Below, one piece after another: positions 49,615-60,560 of a DNA stretch of 64,000 bases (position 1 is the first letter of the stretch; the number at the start of each line of letters is the position of its first letter). Position numbers and translations under genes: made by a program. Location of the stretch: assembly GCF_043641665.1 (NCBI RefSeq), contig NC_092189.1:14538833-14602832 (forward strand), written 5' to 3'. Source of the stretch: Enoplosus armatus (lineage: Eukaryota > Chordata > Actinopteri > Centrarchiformes > Enoplosidae). The notes below the pieces were generated by a model that did not search any database, had not been told where the DNA came from, and saw nothing but the letters and a program-made list of their open reading frames with translations.

Positions 49615-52600
49615 GGAGACGGATGGTGAAGGGGTGGTCTCAGGACTCAACAGCTGAAACGAGGCTGGAAGATAGCTTGGAGCATAAAAAGGTGAAAATC
49701 CATAATTCTCTTTTCTTCACACACCACCTTTGCCACTTCCTTCCTCTGCTGTAGTTCTCCCGCATGTCATGAATATAACATCAATCACTGCAAAGCTCAA
49801 AACCGAGCCCAGGGAGAGACCCGTGCCCGTTACAGGATGGGCTCAGCGGGTGAAAATTGGGAGTGAGAGCTGATACATCAGTGCAGCAGCAGCACATCTC
49901 ACCTGTCTTGCCGGCCCCTTTTGCAATTCCCGCTGCTTGCTTGAGGAAGTAGGAAACAGTGGGCTGGCCGATCTTCAGGTCATAGGTTCTGTCAGGCTGA
50001 GGACACAGAAGAATTGATGAAAAGCTGTGATCAAAAGGTGTGAACATGAGATTTTCAAGAAAGAATAATCTCAGCCGGAAACAGGCTGCAGCCAGGATGT
50101 TAAATACTGAGGTCATGATTCCCTCAGGGCCCCTAAGAAATGTAGGCCAGAAGAAGTCTATCGCTAAGCCCCACCCCTCTTATTTACTGTTGCTACACCT
50201 ACCAAACTACACGACTGCAGATTACCATCGAAATTCATAATAATTTTTGGAATAATGGGTCCTTGATTTCAGACAGTGGTAGACAACAGCATGCTCCATA
50301 TTTCTGGCCGACAACGGGCTGAAATGACAACTGTATTGATTTTATTTATCATTTATTATTAAGCTAAAGTTCGCTGGCTCTATGAGTTTGAACTGATGTT
50401 TCCAGGTGACTTGTTGTGAATCTACAGTCTGGTAAAAGGTGTCTTATATAAATATTGGCTACACGATATCATGCTCAAAGACTTTATTATTATTTGTTAT
50501 TTATTATATCTCCACGAAACGCATGCTAACGATGGCAGTTTACGATAGAGCAGACAAACACAACAATTTTCCACTTATATTTTTAATTTCAAAGCAGATT
50601 ATGGCGCCTACTACAGCTCCATGCACAGCGCTTCACCGTGTGGAGAAATCCAAAGATCGACTGGCCTGCTGTGACCGGCTGCGGTTACTGAGCTATAATT
50701 GGACAATCAATTCGACAATTTTACCTTCAAAGAAGATGGTTTGAAGGCTGCTTTGAAGCAGGTGCCGAACTGCCAGGAATATAACTCTGGTGGAGACATA
50801 CTAGATCAATCTATTGGTTTTTAATTTAAATGAATGGATCAATTTACTTTTTGCCCATAAACCCCCAAAGGTTAATGTAAAAAGCAGCAGAAATAACCTT
50901 GAAAACACACCATGTGTTACTTCTGTGTAATTGTAGGATGTAAACCAAACAGAAGTGATTAAACCCCATTACTCTGAATGAATGAACAATACTGAATGGT
51001 AGGTACGGCTCTGTATCTCAGTTTACGACTTGATAATAACTGAAATTAATAAAACATGCTTTAATCATGTTTTGACAACGCTCCATTTTGTCTACCCCCT
51101 GCATCTTCATCTGCTGCTGCACATCTGCTCTCCAGCCTCTCTCGCCCGCCCTTTCCATCCTCCCCTCAGGACCAGAACAAAAATAATCTCTTCAGCCTCA
51201 CCGAGTTCTTCTGACCCTTTTCTTCTAATTCAGATTCATTCCCCGGCCCAAGACCTTTATTTATTAAAATCTGACATATAGATCCAATCAATAAATCATC
51301 TGAGGAAAGTTTACTTTGGATCATCTGTTAACTGTCACATAAAAAAACAAAACAAAAAAAAAAAAAGATAAAAAACAATAACAAACACGAAGCAATAAAC
51401 TGTAGGCTGAGCTGAGGAGATACCACAGAGCAGGTGATTTGTCAAGAGAGTCGTGTTATCTAACAGTAGTGACCTTTCGACAGAGGGAACAGAATTTTTC
51501 TCTATCTATGGAAAAGCTGTCGGTAGCAAAGGTCCAGTGAGTCGCTGTTGTTTCCTCCTCCATTTTATAAGACGAAACACGAACATTTACTGCAGCGGGA
51601 TCTTTCAGGCAGGCAAAGCGAAAACAAATACAAAGACAGAGAGAGAGACGAGGCGTGACAGTGGAGGATCAGTTACAGGAGCAGTGAAGAAAACTAACTT
51701 TTGAACTTAGAACAGAGATAGATGACAGGCGATTATCTTAGCTTAGCATAAAGAGAGGAGACAGAGGGAAACCGCTAGCCTGCTGTGTCCAAAGTAAAAA
51801 AACAAAAACTCATTAATTAACTGGCTTATTAACGTATCTTATTTGATTAATTCGTAAACAAACACAAATTGAGATCACTGTACATCATGACTGTTTGCCA
51901 AGAAAACGTTCCAGCACGTAATTCCCCGTTAAACACTGTCATTTTTAGCTACGCTAGCAGCGTTAATCTATGGATAGTCTCGCATAGCCAGACTTATCGC
52001 CAGTCTTTGGAGAAAGGTCTGGCTCAACCCATCTTCTTCTTAGGAGAAAAAAAAACGCTCTGGCTTGTTTGTATTTTTAAACCAATCACAATCGTTTTGG
52101 GCGGCGCTAAGCCCAAGATGCAGCAAAGATGCCCTTGCAAAATAGTGTCTGAGGGGAACTTGTTTTGATGAAACATTTGCATGTGAGGAGGCGAGCCCTG
52201 GCATTAAAACGATTAAATCCCTGCTGAAGAAAACGCCACATAAAATAGTAAATGACGTATGTGATACAACTTTTACTGTTAAATAAGACAAATATAACTT
52301 GATCACGGTGTCCTAGAGGTGAAGCCTACCTATCCAAATCTTTGTCAAAAACTGCCATTTTCAGTGTGCAGGCTGCTAGCTCGGAGGTTGTTTCACGTAG
52401 CGACGGGGAATTTGAAAACAGTAACACGAGGATAGCGGTGGGGGAGGAGAATGCCGACTGAAATAGTCACCCAATGGCAGACTTATCCCAACAGCCTACA
52501 TCCGTTGAGTCAGACTACTTGGTCAGTCCACCACTTTGGTCCAGACTGAAATGAAATTTGGTACACATGTCCCCCTCAGGATGAAGTGTTATTTGGTTTA

Positions 52601-53792
52601 TGATCAAACACCTGCAAAATTAATGGACTTCCTATCAGCCTCAGCTGTAGTGCTAATTAAAAACCAGCATGTTAGCATTGTCATTGTCAGCATGCTGACG
52701 TTAGCATTTACCTGAACGCGCAGCTGTGACTAAGTACAGCCTCACAGGCTGACGACTCTTAATCTTGTTCCATGTCTGTTTGTGTATGAATCAAACAAAT
52801 GAGATACATAACGTTCATTAGTGAGGTGCTGATTTTGTTAACTTTGGACAGAGCCAGGCTCACTGTTTCCAGTCTTTATGTTCAGCTAATTGCCTCCTGG
52901 CTCTAGCTTCTTGTTTAACACACAGACATGAGACTGGTATCGATCTTCTCATCCAGCTCTCTGCAAGTGAGTGAATACGTTGATTTCCCAAAATGTCAAA
53001 GTGTTTCTCTGAAAGTAAGATGAAAGGCTCAGTGAAATGTGCTGACAACAACTGACAAGCCTGAGGGGAAAGTTGACTGCTGAGCTGAAAAATGTTCATG
53101 TCAGAGGCAGAAACATGTTGCATGCACACATTAAACATCACAGAGTACACACAGTAGTGTCAACAGAACAAGCACAACGCTAAAAACCACCAGCAGATGG
53201 CAATGATGGGCAGCAACAAGGCCCCTGATGTGACTGCAGAGCTGTTGCTGGATATTGCATGTCAAAATAAATTCATGCCTTTTAAAAGGATTAGGCTTCC
53301 CCTCCTTACATCACAAACTTCATTACAATACACATTTATTTAACTGAAGCAACTCCTGATTTGAAACACAAAGCGGTGGGAGGGGCGGGGGTGCGACAGG
53401 TCAAACAATATGTGGTTGTGTAAAATGAAAACTACAAGCTCATAACACCTCTTTTCTGAGTAATTCCCATTTCGTGCATGCACTTAATGCTTCTTGACTC
53501 CAAGTTCCTCTGGGTATTGCTTCATTAATGAATGCAAATGGAAAGGCTTACTTCGGTGGTAGAGTATGAATAATGGAAGTGCTCTGATAATGTTATGCAG
53601 CAAGTGGAATTAACCACAATCGTGGGAGGTAGGGGTGCTAAGTGTAAAGGGTCAGGGATGGGTTAGAGGGACCCACAACGGGCGTCACAGACACACCTTC
53701 ACATGGATCTTGATTGGGAGCGGGATGCCCTCCTTCAGCTCCTTGGTTTTCTCATTGAAGTCCTTGCAGAACTGCCCGATGGGGATTCCTCT
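47787..53792 (-). CDS. mrpl11: Mitochondrial 39S ribosomal protein L11, last four coding exons (N-terminal exon not found)
   Basis: Exons in transcript order on the minus strand: 53792-53697 ([20 protein letters not shown]...HVK), 49996-49903 ([20 protein letters not shown]...KTG), 49440-49281 (HETAGMV...[12 protein letters not shown]) and 47901-47787 ([12 protein letters not shown]...GKKK, stop at 47789-47787). Phases close (0, 0, 1, 2) and 465 nt encode 154 residues. The protein is the L11 component of the mitochondrial large subunit, near the GTPase-associated 16S-like rRNA region. PTVSYFLK and the [12 protein letters not shown] segment are L11 hallmarks. The C-terminus is an Ala/Lys-rich tail. 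About 40 N-terminal residues, including the expected PGPPLGP loop, lie in one or more upstream exons not found in the 10 kb to the right. Neighbour npas4 is also adjacent in human. Confidence 0.93.
49529..49613. repeat. Long (TG)n microsatellite in mrpl11 intron
   Basis: An uninterrupted (TG)n tract of about 85 bases between two mrpl11 exons. Confidence 0.95.
51715..51800 (+). repeat. Fragment of the AAAGGAATAGTTCAACA MITE family
   Basis: ATCTTAGCTTAGCATAAAGA and GGAAACCGCTAGCCTGCTGT correspond to the internal module of the element at 18193-18567 and to the reverse-oriented copy at 52846-53010. Confidence 0.5.
51965..52520. repeat. MITE-like teleost repeat (GCCAGACTTATCGCCAGTCT)
   Basis: AGTCTCGCATAGCCAGACTT, AAAGGTCTGGCTCAACCCAT, AACCAATCACAATCGTTTTG then GGCGGCGCTAAG, and a right end near AATGGCAGACTTATCCCAAC form one block of about 550 bases. 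It resembles a common fish element that I recall by sequence; class not assigned. Confidence 0.5.
52540..52790 (+). repeat. Dispersed GCTAATTAGC-type teleost repeat, plus orientation
   Basis: GAAATTTGGTACACATGTCC, CCTCAGGATGAA, CTATCAGCCTCAGCTGTAGT, AGCATGCTGACGTTAGCATT and AAGTACAGCCTCACAG appear in the same order as in the minus-strand copy at 31085-31510. Confidence 0.65.
52846..53010 (-). repeat. Fragment of the AAAGGAATAGTTCAACA MITE family, minus orientation
   Basis: On the minus strand it reads ATTTTGGGAAATCAACGTAT, GAGCTGGATGAGAAGATCGA then TACCAGTCTCATGTCTGTG, and ACATAAAGACTGGAAACAGT, matching the element at 18193-18567 module by module. Confidence 0.65.
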
Positions 53793-54111
53793 CTGGATGG
53801 AAAAAGAGGGAAATAAACATGGAAAGATGATGGAAGATTGCTTGAAAATGTATGAGAAGTCTGAGCTCGAAGACATTCACCTGAACGTCACTCGTGTCAC
53901 ACTGTGCTGCCAGAATACAGATGCCTGGGCGGCTGTCAGTCAATCAATCACAAAATGTCAAAGAGGTCTGACTATTTCTGCACACATGAATGGTTCAGGG
54001 AACAGCCGTGTGACGGTATATATGTGACGAGTGTGACCGTTTGTGTCCTGAGACGTTTTTACTCTTCATACTAGTTATTCTTGTTATATTCACACTGAGA
54101 TGCATCTGGGA

Positions 54112-54315
<204 letters not shown>

Positions 54316-55910
54316 ACTCGAGCTATGACTGAACGCATGTTGGTGCCCAGAGCCAGAGAAACCCAGTGATGAATGAGCCTCCCATTTTCTAGCTCCTGCG
54401 AGGCCAACCAGAGCGAAAGCAAAATGGATGGGTGACATTAAGTCAACACCCGGCCAACGCTGCTCCTTTGCACCATTCCTCTTTGGAGCTGAATTCAGTG
54501 GCAAATACTAATAAAGAATCTAATTATTCCTGCTGAAATTTATACTGACCTTCCCCCGCCATCCTTCCCAAAGGCAACACACTGATTGAAATGTTCATTT
54601 CAGAAATGTGGAGAAGGGGAAAAAAGGGGTTTTATACAGTTTAATGGACTTGCAAGCTTCTATGGCTCCACAACAGAACAGAGCTTTCCGTTTCTAATAA
54701 AGGATCTGATGAAAAGTCAGTCATCCCAAGACATTCTCCAATGACAGGACGGGGAAGACATTTATTTGAACCTAACAGAGCATAAAGTTCTGTGAACATA
54801 ATTTCCACTAAAGGCTTCAAAAGTACCTGATGAATGCTAATCAGTTGCTCCATCTACACAACCCCGTCACTTCATTAGTGTCTAAAACGCTACTCATTAC
54901 TCACTGCCGTTTCTATGCTTCCGCAAACACAATAACAACAAAACTGATTGAAATTTCAACACATCACGAGTCGAGGCAGGTTATTGTTTCAGAGCTGATG
55001 GGTGCTATTTGAATTACAATATCCTATTAATGAAATGAAACACAGCTACGTCCCCGGAGCCCTCACAAGGCTCTACCTTCCCTCCCCCCTCCCCGTGCTT
55101 ATTAATAGTAATCCCATGTCAACCTCACTACCTTCTACCGGTGCCCTTCCCTCCCTCCGCGTCCCATAAAACAACATAGCAAGGGTAAACAAGTGGGGAG
55201 GGAGCACTGAAAGAAAGTCTAATTAAATATGGATTAGTATAAAGGCTGTGATGTTGGGTATGAGTCAAAGCAAACCCTCTGGCTCTGCCTCACACATTCA
55301 GCTCCCGTTCCTTTCCTTCTGTTTAGCCCATGTCGGATAATGATCTCTCCCACCGACTCAGATGGCCTTTTCATGCCACACAATGCCATGAAAGGGCCTC
55401 CCTGACCAGCCAGAGATAATGCCTGATGCCTCTAAAATGTGCTTAAGCACGGACGACGAGACATTATGCAGAGAAGACGAGCGACTGTTCTAAAGATAGA
55501 CTGAGGCAAAGACTTCACATGGCCTCCCTGACCAGACAGTCCTTTCGCTGCTAAAAAGGGGCTTCAACAAACATGAGGAAAAAAGGGCAAATAAGAGAAA
55601 GACTGGCGTGAGGACAAGAGGCACGAGCCACTTGGGGATAGCAGATAGTTTGCCCTTAACTGTGCACACCACACAATTAAGTATGCACCAGAGACAGGTA
55701 ATCATATTTTAATTAAACTGTTCCACAAGAGTCCAGGCCAGATGACTGTGAGCAAGTTTTTGTTTGACCTCAGGCTATTTATTAGTTTAACTGCAGTAAT
55801 TACCGCGATTGAACCATGTTGTTAATTGCAATCAGTCTTGAAAAAGGCAGAGGGCTGGTGTGCCATGAAAGCAAGTTTCAAGGTTGGCCACTCCAACTTC
55901 ACATGACATT

Positions 55911-55913
<3 letters not shown>

Positions 55914-55956
<43 letters not shown>

Positions 55957-55976
55957 GGAGAGAGGGAGAGAGGGAG

Positions 55977-56039
<63 letters not shown>
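55914..56039. repeat. (GA)n microsatellite with GGGAGA variants
   Basis: A (GA)n tract of about 126 bases, with a central block of GGGAGA repeats. Confidence 0.95.
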
Positions 56040-56041
<2 letters not shown>

Positions 56042-56183
56042 TAACTGTAACAGTAACATTCATGCCCTGGCCAAATCGCTAACCCCGCTCACTGAATCTG
56101 AGCATCTAATCATCCTCGAGTCCGAGCTGCTGGATAAATCCTCTCTCTTCCACCATGACTGATTAGAGCCGGGTGCTCTCCAG

Positions 56184-56348
56184 TATAAAATGGCTGCAGC
56201 CCATCACCCGAGGCGGGGCCTTCCACGCCGGCTTGCGGACGAGGACATTCAGCCGCGCATCTTCAAAGACTTCTGAGATCCTGGGCACCGGGATTAAGCG
56301 CTAATCTACGAAGATATTTCTTGCCGTCAAAATCCAGCAGCGACAGTG
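56184..56348 (+). promoter_or_regulatory. Exon-like unit: TATA box followed by a splice donor
   Basis: TATAAAA at 56184-56190 is followed by a GC-richer stretch and a strong donor, ACAGTG|GTGAGT, at 56348/56349. A 28-codon frame opens inside the TATA region (MAAAHHPRRGLPRRL...) and stops at about 56276. The arrangement fits a first exon of a plus-strand transcript, possibly an upstream exon of the TMEM121-type gene or a long noncoding RNA. There is no expression evidence here. Confidence 0.3.
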
Positions 56349-56578
56349 GTGAGTAATTGCTGTACGATCCATTCAAGATCAGCGCGGCAGAGTCTTATTG
56401 CTCATAATTATGGGAGCAATTAGGCATTTGCAATTAAAATCTGAGAAGCGTCCATATGATTTGACCCTTCCACCATATTCTCTGCAGTCTTTTTTTGACA
56501 CTCCCTCCGTGTTAATGTGATTGGCCTTTCAGCTTCACTAACTCTTTTTAACAAGATGTAGCACTGGTGTGGCAGGAG

Positions 56579-56580
<2 letters not shown>

Positions 56581-56621
<41 letters not shown>
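56581..56621. repeat. (TG)n microsatellite
   Basis: An uninterrupted (GT)n tract of about 41 bases, followed by GGATGGATGG. Confidence 0.9.
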
Positions 56622-56623
<2 letters not shown>

Positions 56624-58239
56624 ATGGATGGAGGCAAAGAGAGACAGGAGTGGGAAAGAGAGACAGCTGAGGTGTATTAAAGTTGTCAGAATGTGGCCAG
56701 TGATCGCGGTCAATATTTGAACAGTGAGGAGAGAGGATTTGTTTGACCGAGGTGAACGACGGGAGAGGAGACAAGTAAAAGCACAGGCCGCGGGAGGTCC
56801 TCATGAATATGGGTGAGTGTGTGTGTATGTTTATGTATGAATACTTCGTCCTCGTTTCAATCTGACAAGACTATCAGTTCAAGAGTGGATATGTGTGCAT
56901 ATTAAGCTGCCAGGGACTGCTGACGGTGAGCAAGTGTGCACTGTGTGTGGTCGCAGGTGTCTCTGCAAGTGAGAGAACAGGGGGAAAAATGAAGGAGAGA
57001 GGAAGAGAAAGGGAGTGGAGGAGGAGGAGGAGGAGGGGGGGGGTGTTGGGAGATGAGAAAGAGAGGTAGAGTAGGTCAAGAGAGGTACTGTGCTTATGGA
57101 AGCGTGGCAAACATGGAGATAAAGGACACAGACGCAGGATAAGGCCTTGGGGCAAGAGGCAGGATTAATTGCCCCTGGCACACAAGGCCACTCGATAAAT
57201 TGCCCCTGGAGGTTGACACTGCGATACGGTGACGAAGGTGTTACAGTGGAGAGAGAGGCTGGTGGGAGGCGAGGTTAATTAAACTCTTCAGTGTGTAACA
57301 CTCTCATTCATTACCTTCATTACCTTGTTCATTTAATCTGCTCCGCTGTTGGCATTTTATCACATTCAGCCCCATCGTGGCGTCATACAGCTGATTAGGT
57401 TTCATGTTGAACCCTCAGCTGCAGAGGAGGTAACTGAGAGCGAGAGGCTGAGCGGCAGGTCAGGCTGGGTCTAACAGACAGCAAAACAGCACAAAATAAA
57501 TTGAGTTCACGCTGGACATGCATTTTACTTGATTTTCCACCCTGGAATCAGTGGATTAGTCTTAAAAGTGGAAAATGAAAACGATTTCCACCCCCCAGTC
57601 TCCAGTGAACTGTGCTGAGGCCAATATACCGCCCTGAATAAAAGGAGCTGAGGAGCGCTGCTCAAACGGGCACGAGTGCTGAACCTATGGAGCGAACCAA
57701 ATTCAGGGACTCATCTTTATAACAACCAAAACAAGCCAAAACTTCTCAGCAGTGTTGTTGCTGTCTGGGTCTTTGCTTAAAATAGAGCACAGCCTTCACT
57801 TTTGGTACCTGGGACAAGGAAAAGAAGAAATTGCTGTTTGAGGGCATGGGGGAAAAGCAAGGAAGCAAGCAAGCGGGCGAAGGTGGAACAAAATGGATTG
57901 CATCACGACAAAACATCCCATTTTCAACTCCATTAGGTCCCCCACACAGTCTTGACAGTGTTGTGCTTTTTGCCACTTCACATGATTAATCACGTGTGGA
58001 GGATGTAGCAGAAACACAGGAGCCTGAACTGCAGGCAGCTGAGGCTCCACGCTGGAGATGACTGAAAAATCACAAGATACGCTGACAAGTGGAGGAGAGA
58101 CACACAAAGGAAGAGAGTCGGGCTGGAATAAAGTCAGACTGCAACAACCCCAGTGGATAGCGATGTTTTCACAAAGCTTGTGTTGCGTTTGTGGAGAGAT
58201 AATAGTGAATTTTCCACAGATCTTACATGTCAACGTCTG

Positions 58240-58600
58240 TTTGTAGGTCTTGAGGAGTACTACTGCATATGTGAAGAAAGCTGTATAAAGCCTTTTATGG
58301 CTCCAGAGAGAGCAGCGTGAAATCTGATAAACTGACTTAAGCGATGTCACTAGTGATGTCACTTGAGGCAGCGTCGGTTGGGGCTGATCTGGGGAGTGCG
58401 GAGTTAGAAAGAAATGAGCTTACCAGACATCTGGAGGCCACTCCTCATCTCTATTTGAGGATAGCTGCTACTAGCATACTACACCAAAATCTCAAACCAA
58501 CTCTTGACGGTTGAGTGCAGTTGCATTGTGGGTAATGTAGGCACCATGTTTTGACCAGGAAAAATAATTTGTGGAATGAATAAAGACGATATTTCTGGCT
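58240..58600. repeat. Dispersed repeat (copy 2 of 2)
   Basis: GCCTTTTATGGCTCCAGAGA, GTGAAATCTGATAAACTGAC, GTCACTTGAGGCAGCGTCGG, GAGCTTACCAGACATCTGGA and CCACTCCTCATCTCTATTTG share order and orientation with the block at 15635-15915 in the efemp2 intron. Confidence 0.7.
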
Positions 58601-60059
58601 CTGCTGCATCGTTGTTTTAGCTGTCCATCATCAGACAGATACAGTTGTAGGAGTGGAGGACTATTTTAATTCAGGCCTCACACTCTGAGAGCCAACAGGA
58701 CGAAGGCGATGGGAGTGAGTCCTCCATGTTTGCCATGTTTGTGGAGGTCAGCCTCGAGACTGATGTGGAGAAGTGCTCACTGTTGACGCCTTTAGCATTC
58801 TCGGACAGTCTGTAACCCCATGTGTCCTTCCAAACTTCCCCAATCATGTCTGAAGCAGAAAGTGATGACTGCACAGTACTGTGGACAGCCTGCCCGCCTG
58901 GCTGCCCCTCGCCCTCCTCTGCGATTCTCACTGTTCGCCCTGTCCTTTTTCCTGCCCCCCCCTCTCCCTCTCCCTCTCCTCTCTGAAAGTGAGCCAGTGT
59001 GCAGAATGACCTTCAACCACACCCACAGGGAACAAAAAAAGAAAGAAAGCAGGGGAATAGAAGCAGGATGGAGGAGGGAATGGGATAAACACGAGGATAG
59101 GGGTGACGGGAAGGCAGCGGAAAGAAGAAGAAGGGTGAAGAAGAATCAAAAAAAAAAAAAAAAGAAAAAGAAAACCCACGCTGAAGTGAGAAAAATGGAA
59201 AATCTCTCGTCTCTTGGAAGCCAGCAGAGCGCAGAGCTGAATCTGACAAGAAAGATGACTCCCCGTCCCCTTTCTCACCAGTCTGATTAAACCTCTCACT
59301 CTAAAATGAGCCCGGATAACTGAGAGCCACAGAAACCAGGGAGTTGAGGACTTGAGCCTTTGCTAAAAGGTGCAGACTGGAATGTCTACAGATACACTTG
59401 AAGGAGCAGGACCTTGAACACAAGGTGACGCTGGGAAAGTCCTTTAAAAAAAAAAAAAAAAAATCACATCTGTGGCTGACAAAGGAACCAAAATTAAATT
59501 CATGACACAAGGAAAGCAGCTTTCTGCTTCTAAAACAGTTTCATTTTCGAACAGATGTGTCTCAGAAAATCCCAATCCTTCTGTTTAAGTATGCAGTAAG
59601 CCGGCTGTAATGAGTTAATCTACGACGGGGGGATGATTTCCTTGTGTGGCTAAGACAGTAAGTAGACAGAAGGAGGACTAATTAAAGTTGTAACATCTGC
59701 CTTCTGAGCTCAAAATGTGTCTACAGGCTACAAGCATCTTTCGCTCCACTTCCCCCGCTCTTATTTCAAGCGAGGAAGGGTAAATAAGGTCTCAGCCTGC
59801 TCCCAAACAATGCAACTAATCTTCTGCAAGTGGCATCATCATCACCATTACCATAACCAATGGTAGGGTGCTCTCAAATATTCATATCATCTTCCAGCTA
59901 AAAAAACCCCAACAACTTCCACCGCTGATGGTGGAGGAGAAACTGAGGAGGGTGGGAGGTCTGGACTGGAGCACGTAACATGCTTACAAATGAACACCAC
60001 CAACCAAACTCGGACAGCGTGAGTGAGTTTCTCCTCGTCCTCCTCTCGCTGTTGCACCG

Positions 60060-60225
60060 CTCTCCCTCTCTCCCTCTCTCTCTCCCTCTCTCCCTCTCCC
60101 TCTCCCTCTCTCCCTCTCTCTCTCCCTCTCTCCCTCTCCCTCTCCCTCTCCATCTCTCTCCCTCTCTCTCTCCCTCTCTCCCTCTCCCTCTCCATCTCTC
60201 TCCCTCTCTCTCTCCCTCTCTCGTG
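60060..60225. repeat. CT-rich tract (CTCTCTCCCT repeats)
   Basis: About 165 bases of CTCTCCCT variants with occasional CAT interruptions. A duplicated segment containing CTCCATCTCTCTCCCTCTCT is visible. The Leu/Ser/Pro frames across it are artefacts. Confidence 0.9.
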
Positions 60226-60229
60226 AGCC

Positions 60230-60560
60230 ATCTTCTCGGTTGGATCGGTATGCGGTCTCCACTTTAACGACTCCGCGTCGCCGCTGTTGCTGCTTGCTGC
60301 TCCACTTCTGACCGACTTCCCCCCCTCCACCCCCGGCCGCTCCGCTCCGCACAGCCGGAGCCCGACCGAGCAGCAGCGGCAGCTCCTGCACGGCTCTCTG
60401 CCCCCGCTGCTGTGTCAAAAGATAAACCGACAACAGCAGAAGCCCGACACTGCGGGGAGGTGACAGATCCAGATCCAGATCGAGCCTCTGCAATAACCGA
60501 AGGAGCCGTCGGAGATATCGGCCACGCGCCAGATCTGCACGGAGGGGGAAATCTTAATAA
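60230..60560 (+). promoter_or_regulatory. CpG-rich promoter and candidate 5' exon for the TMEM121-type gene
   Basis: Directly after the CT-rich tract, about 330 bases are rich in CpG (CTCCGCGTCGCCGC, CCCCGGCCGCTCCGC, GAGCCGTCGGAGATATCGGC), unlike the surrounding AT-rich DNA. A plausible donor, TTAATAA|GTATGAG, at 60560/60561 could end a 5' UTR exon spliced to the acceptor at 63813/63814. The 3.25-kb intron this implies is reasonable. No TATA box is obvious. The strand and target gene are inferred. Confidence 0.4.

Larger units (their letters stand above)
50000..53696. other. 3.7-kb mrpl11 intron rich in dispersed repeats
   Basis: Between the mrpl11 exons at 49996 and 53697 no other gene was seen. 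Parts from 50200 to 51700 are ordinary AT-rich DNA in which I recognise nothing. The repeats at 51715-53010 are listed separately. Confidence 0.5.

Noticed and set aside
59887..60493. Long minus-strand frames rich in Arg/Glu over the CT-rich tract.
   Set aside because: Products of (CTCTCC)n low-complexity DNA; not genes.
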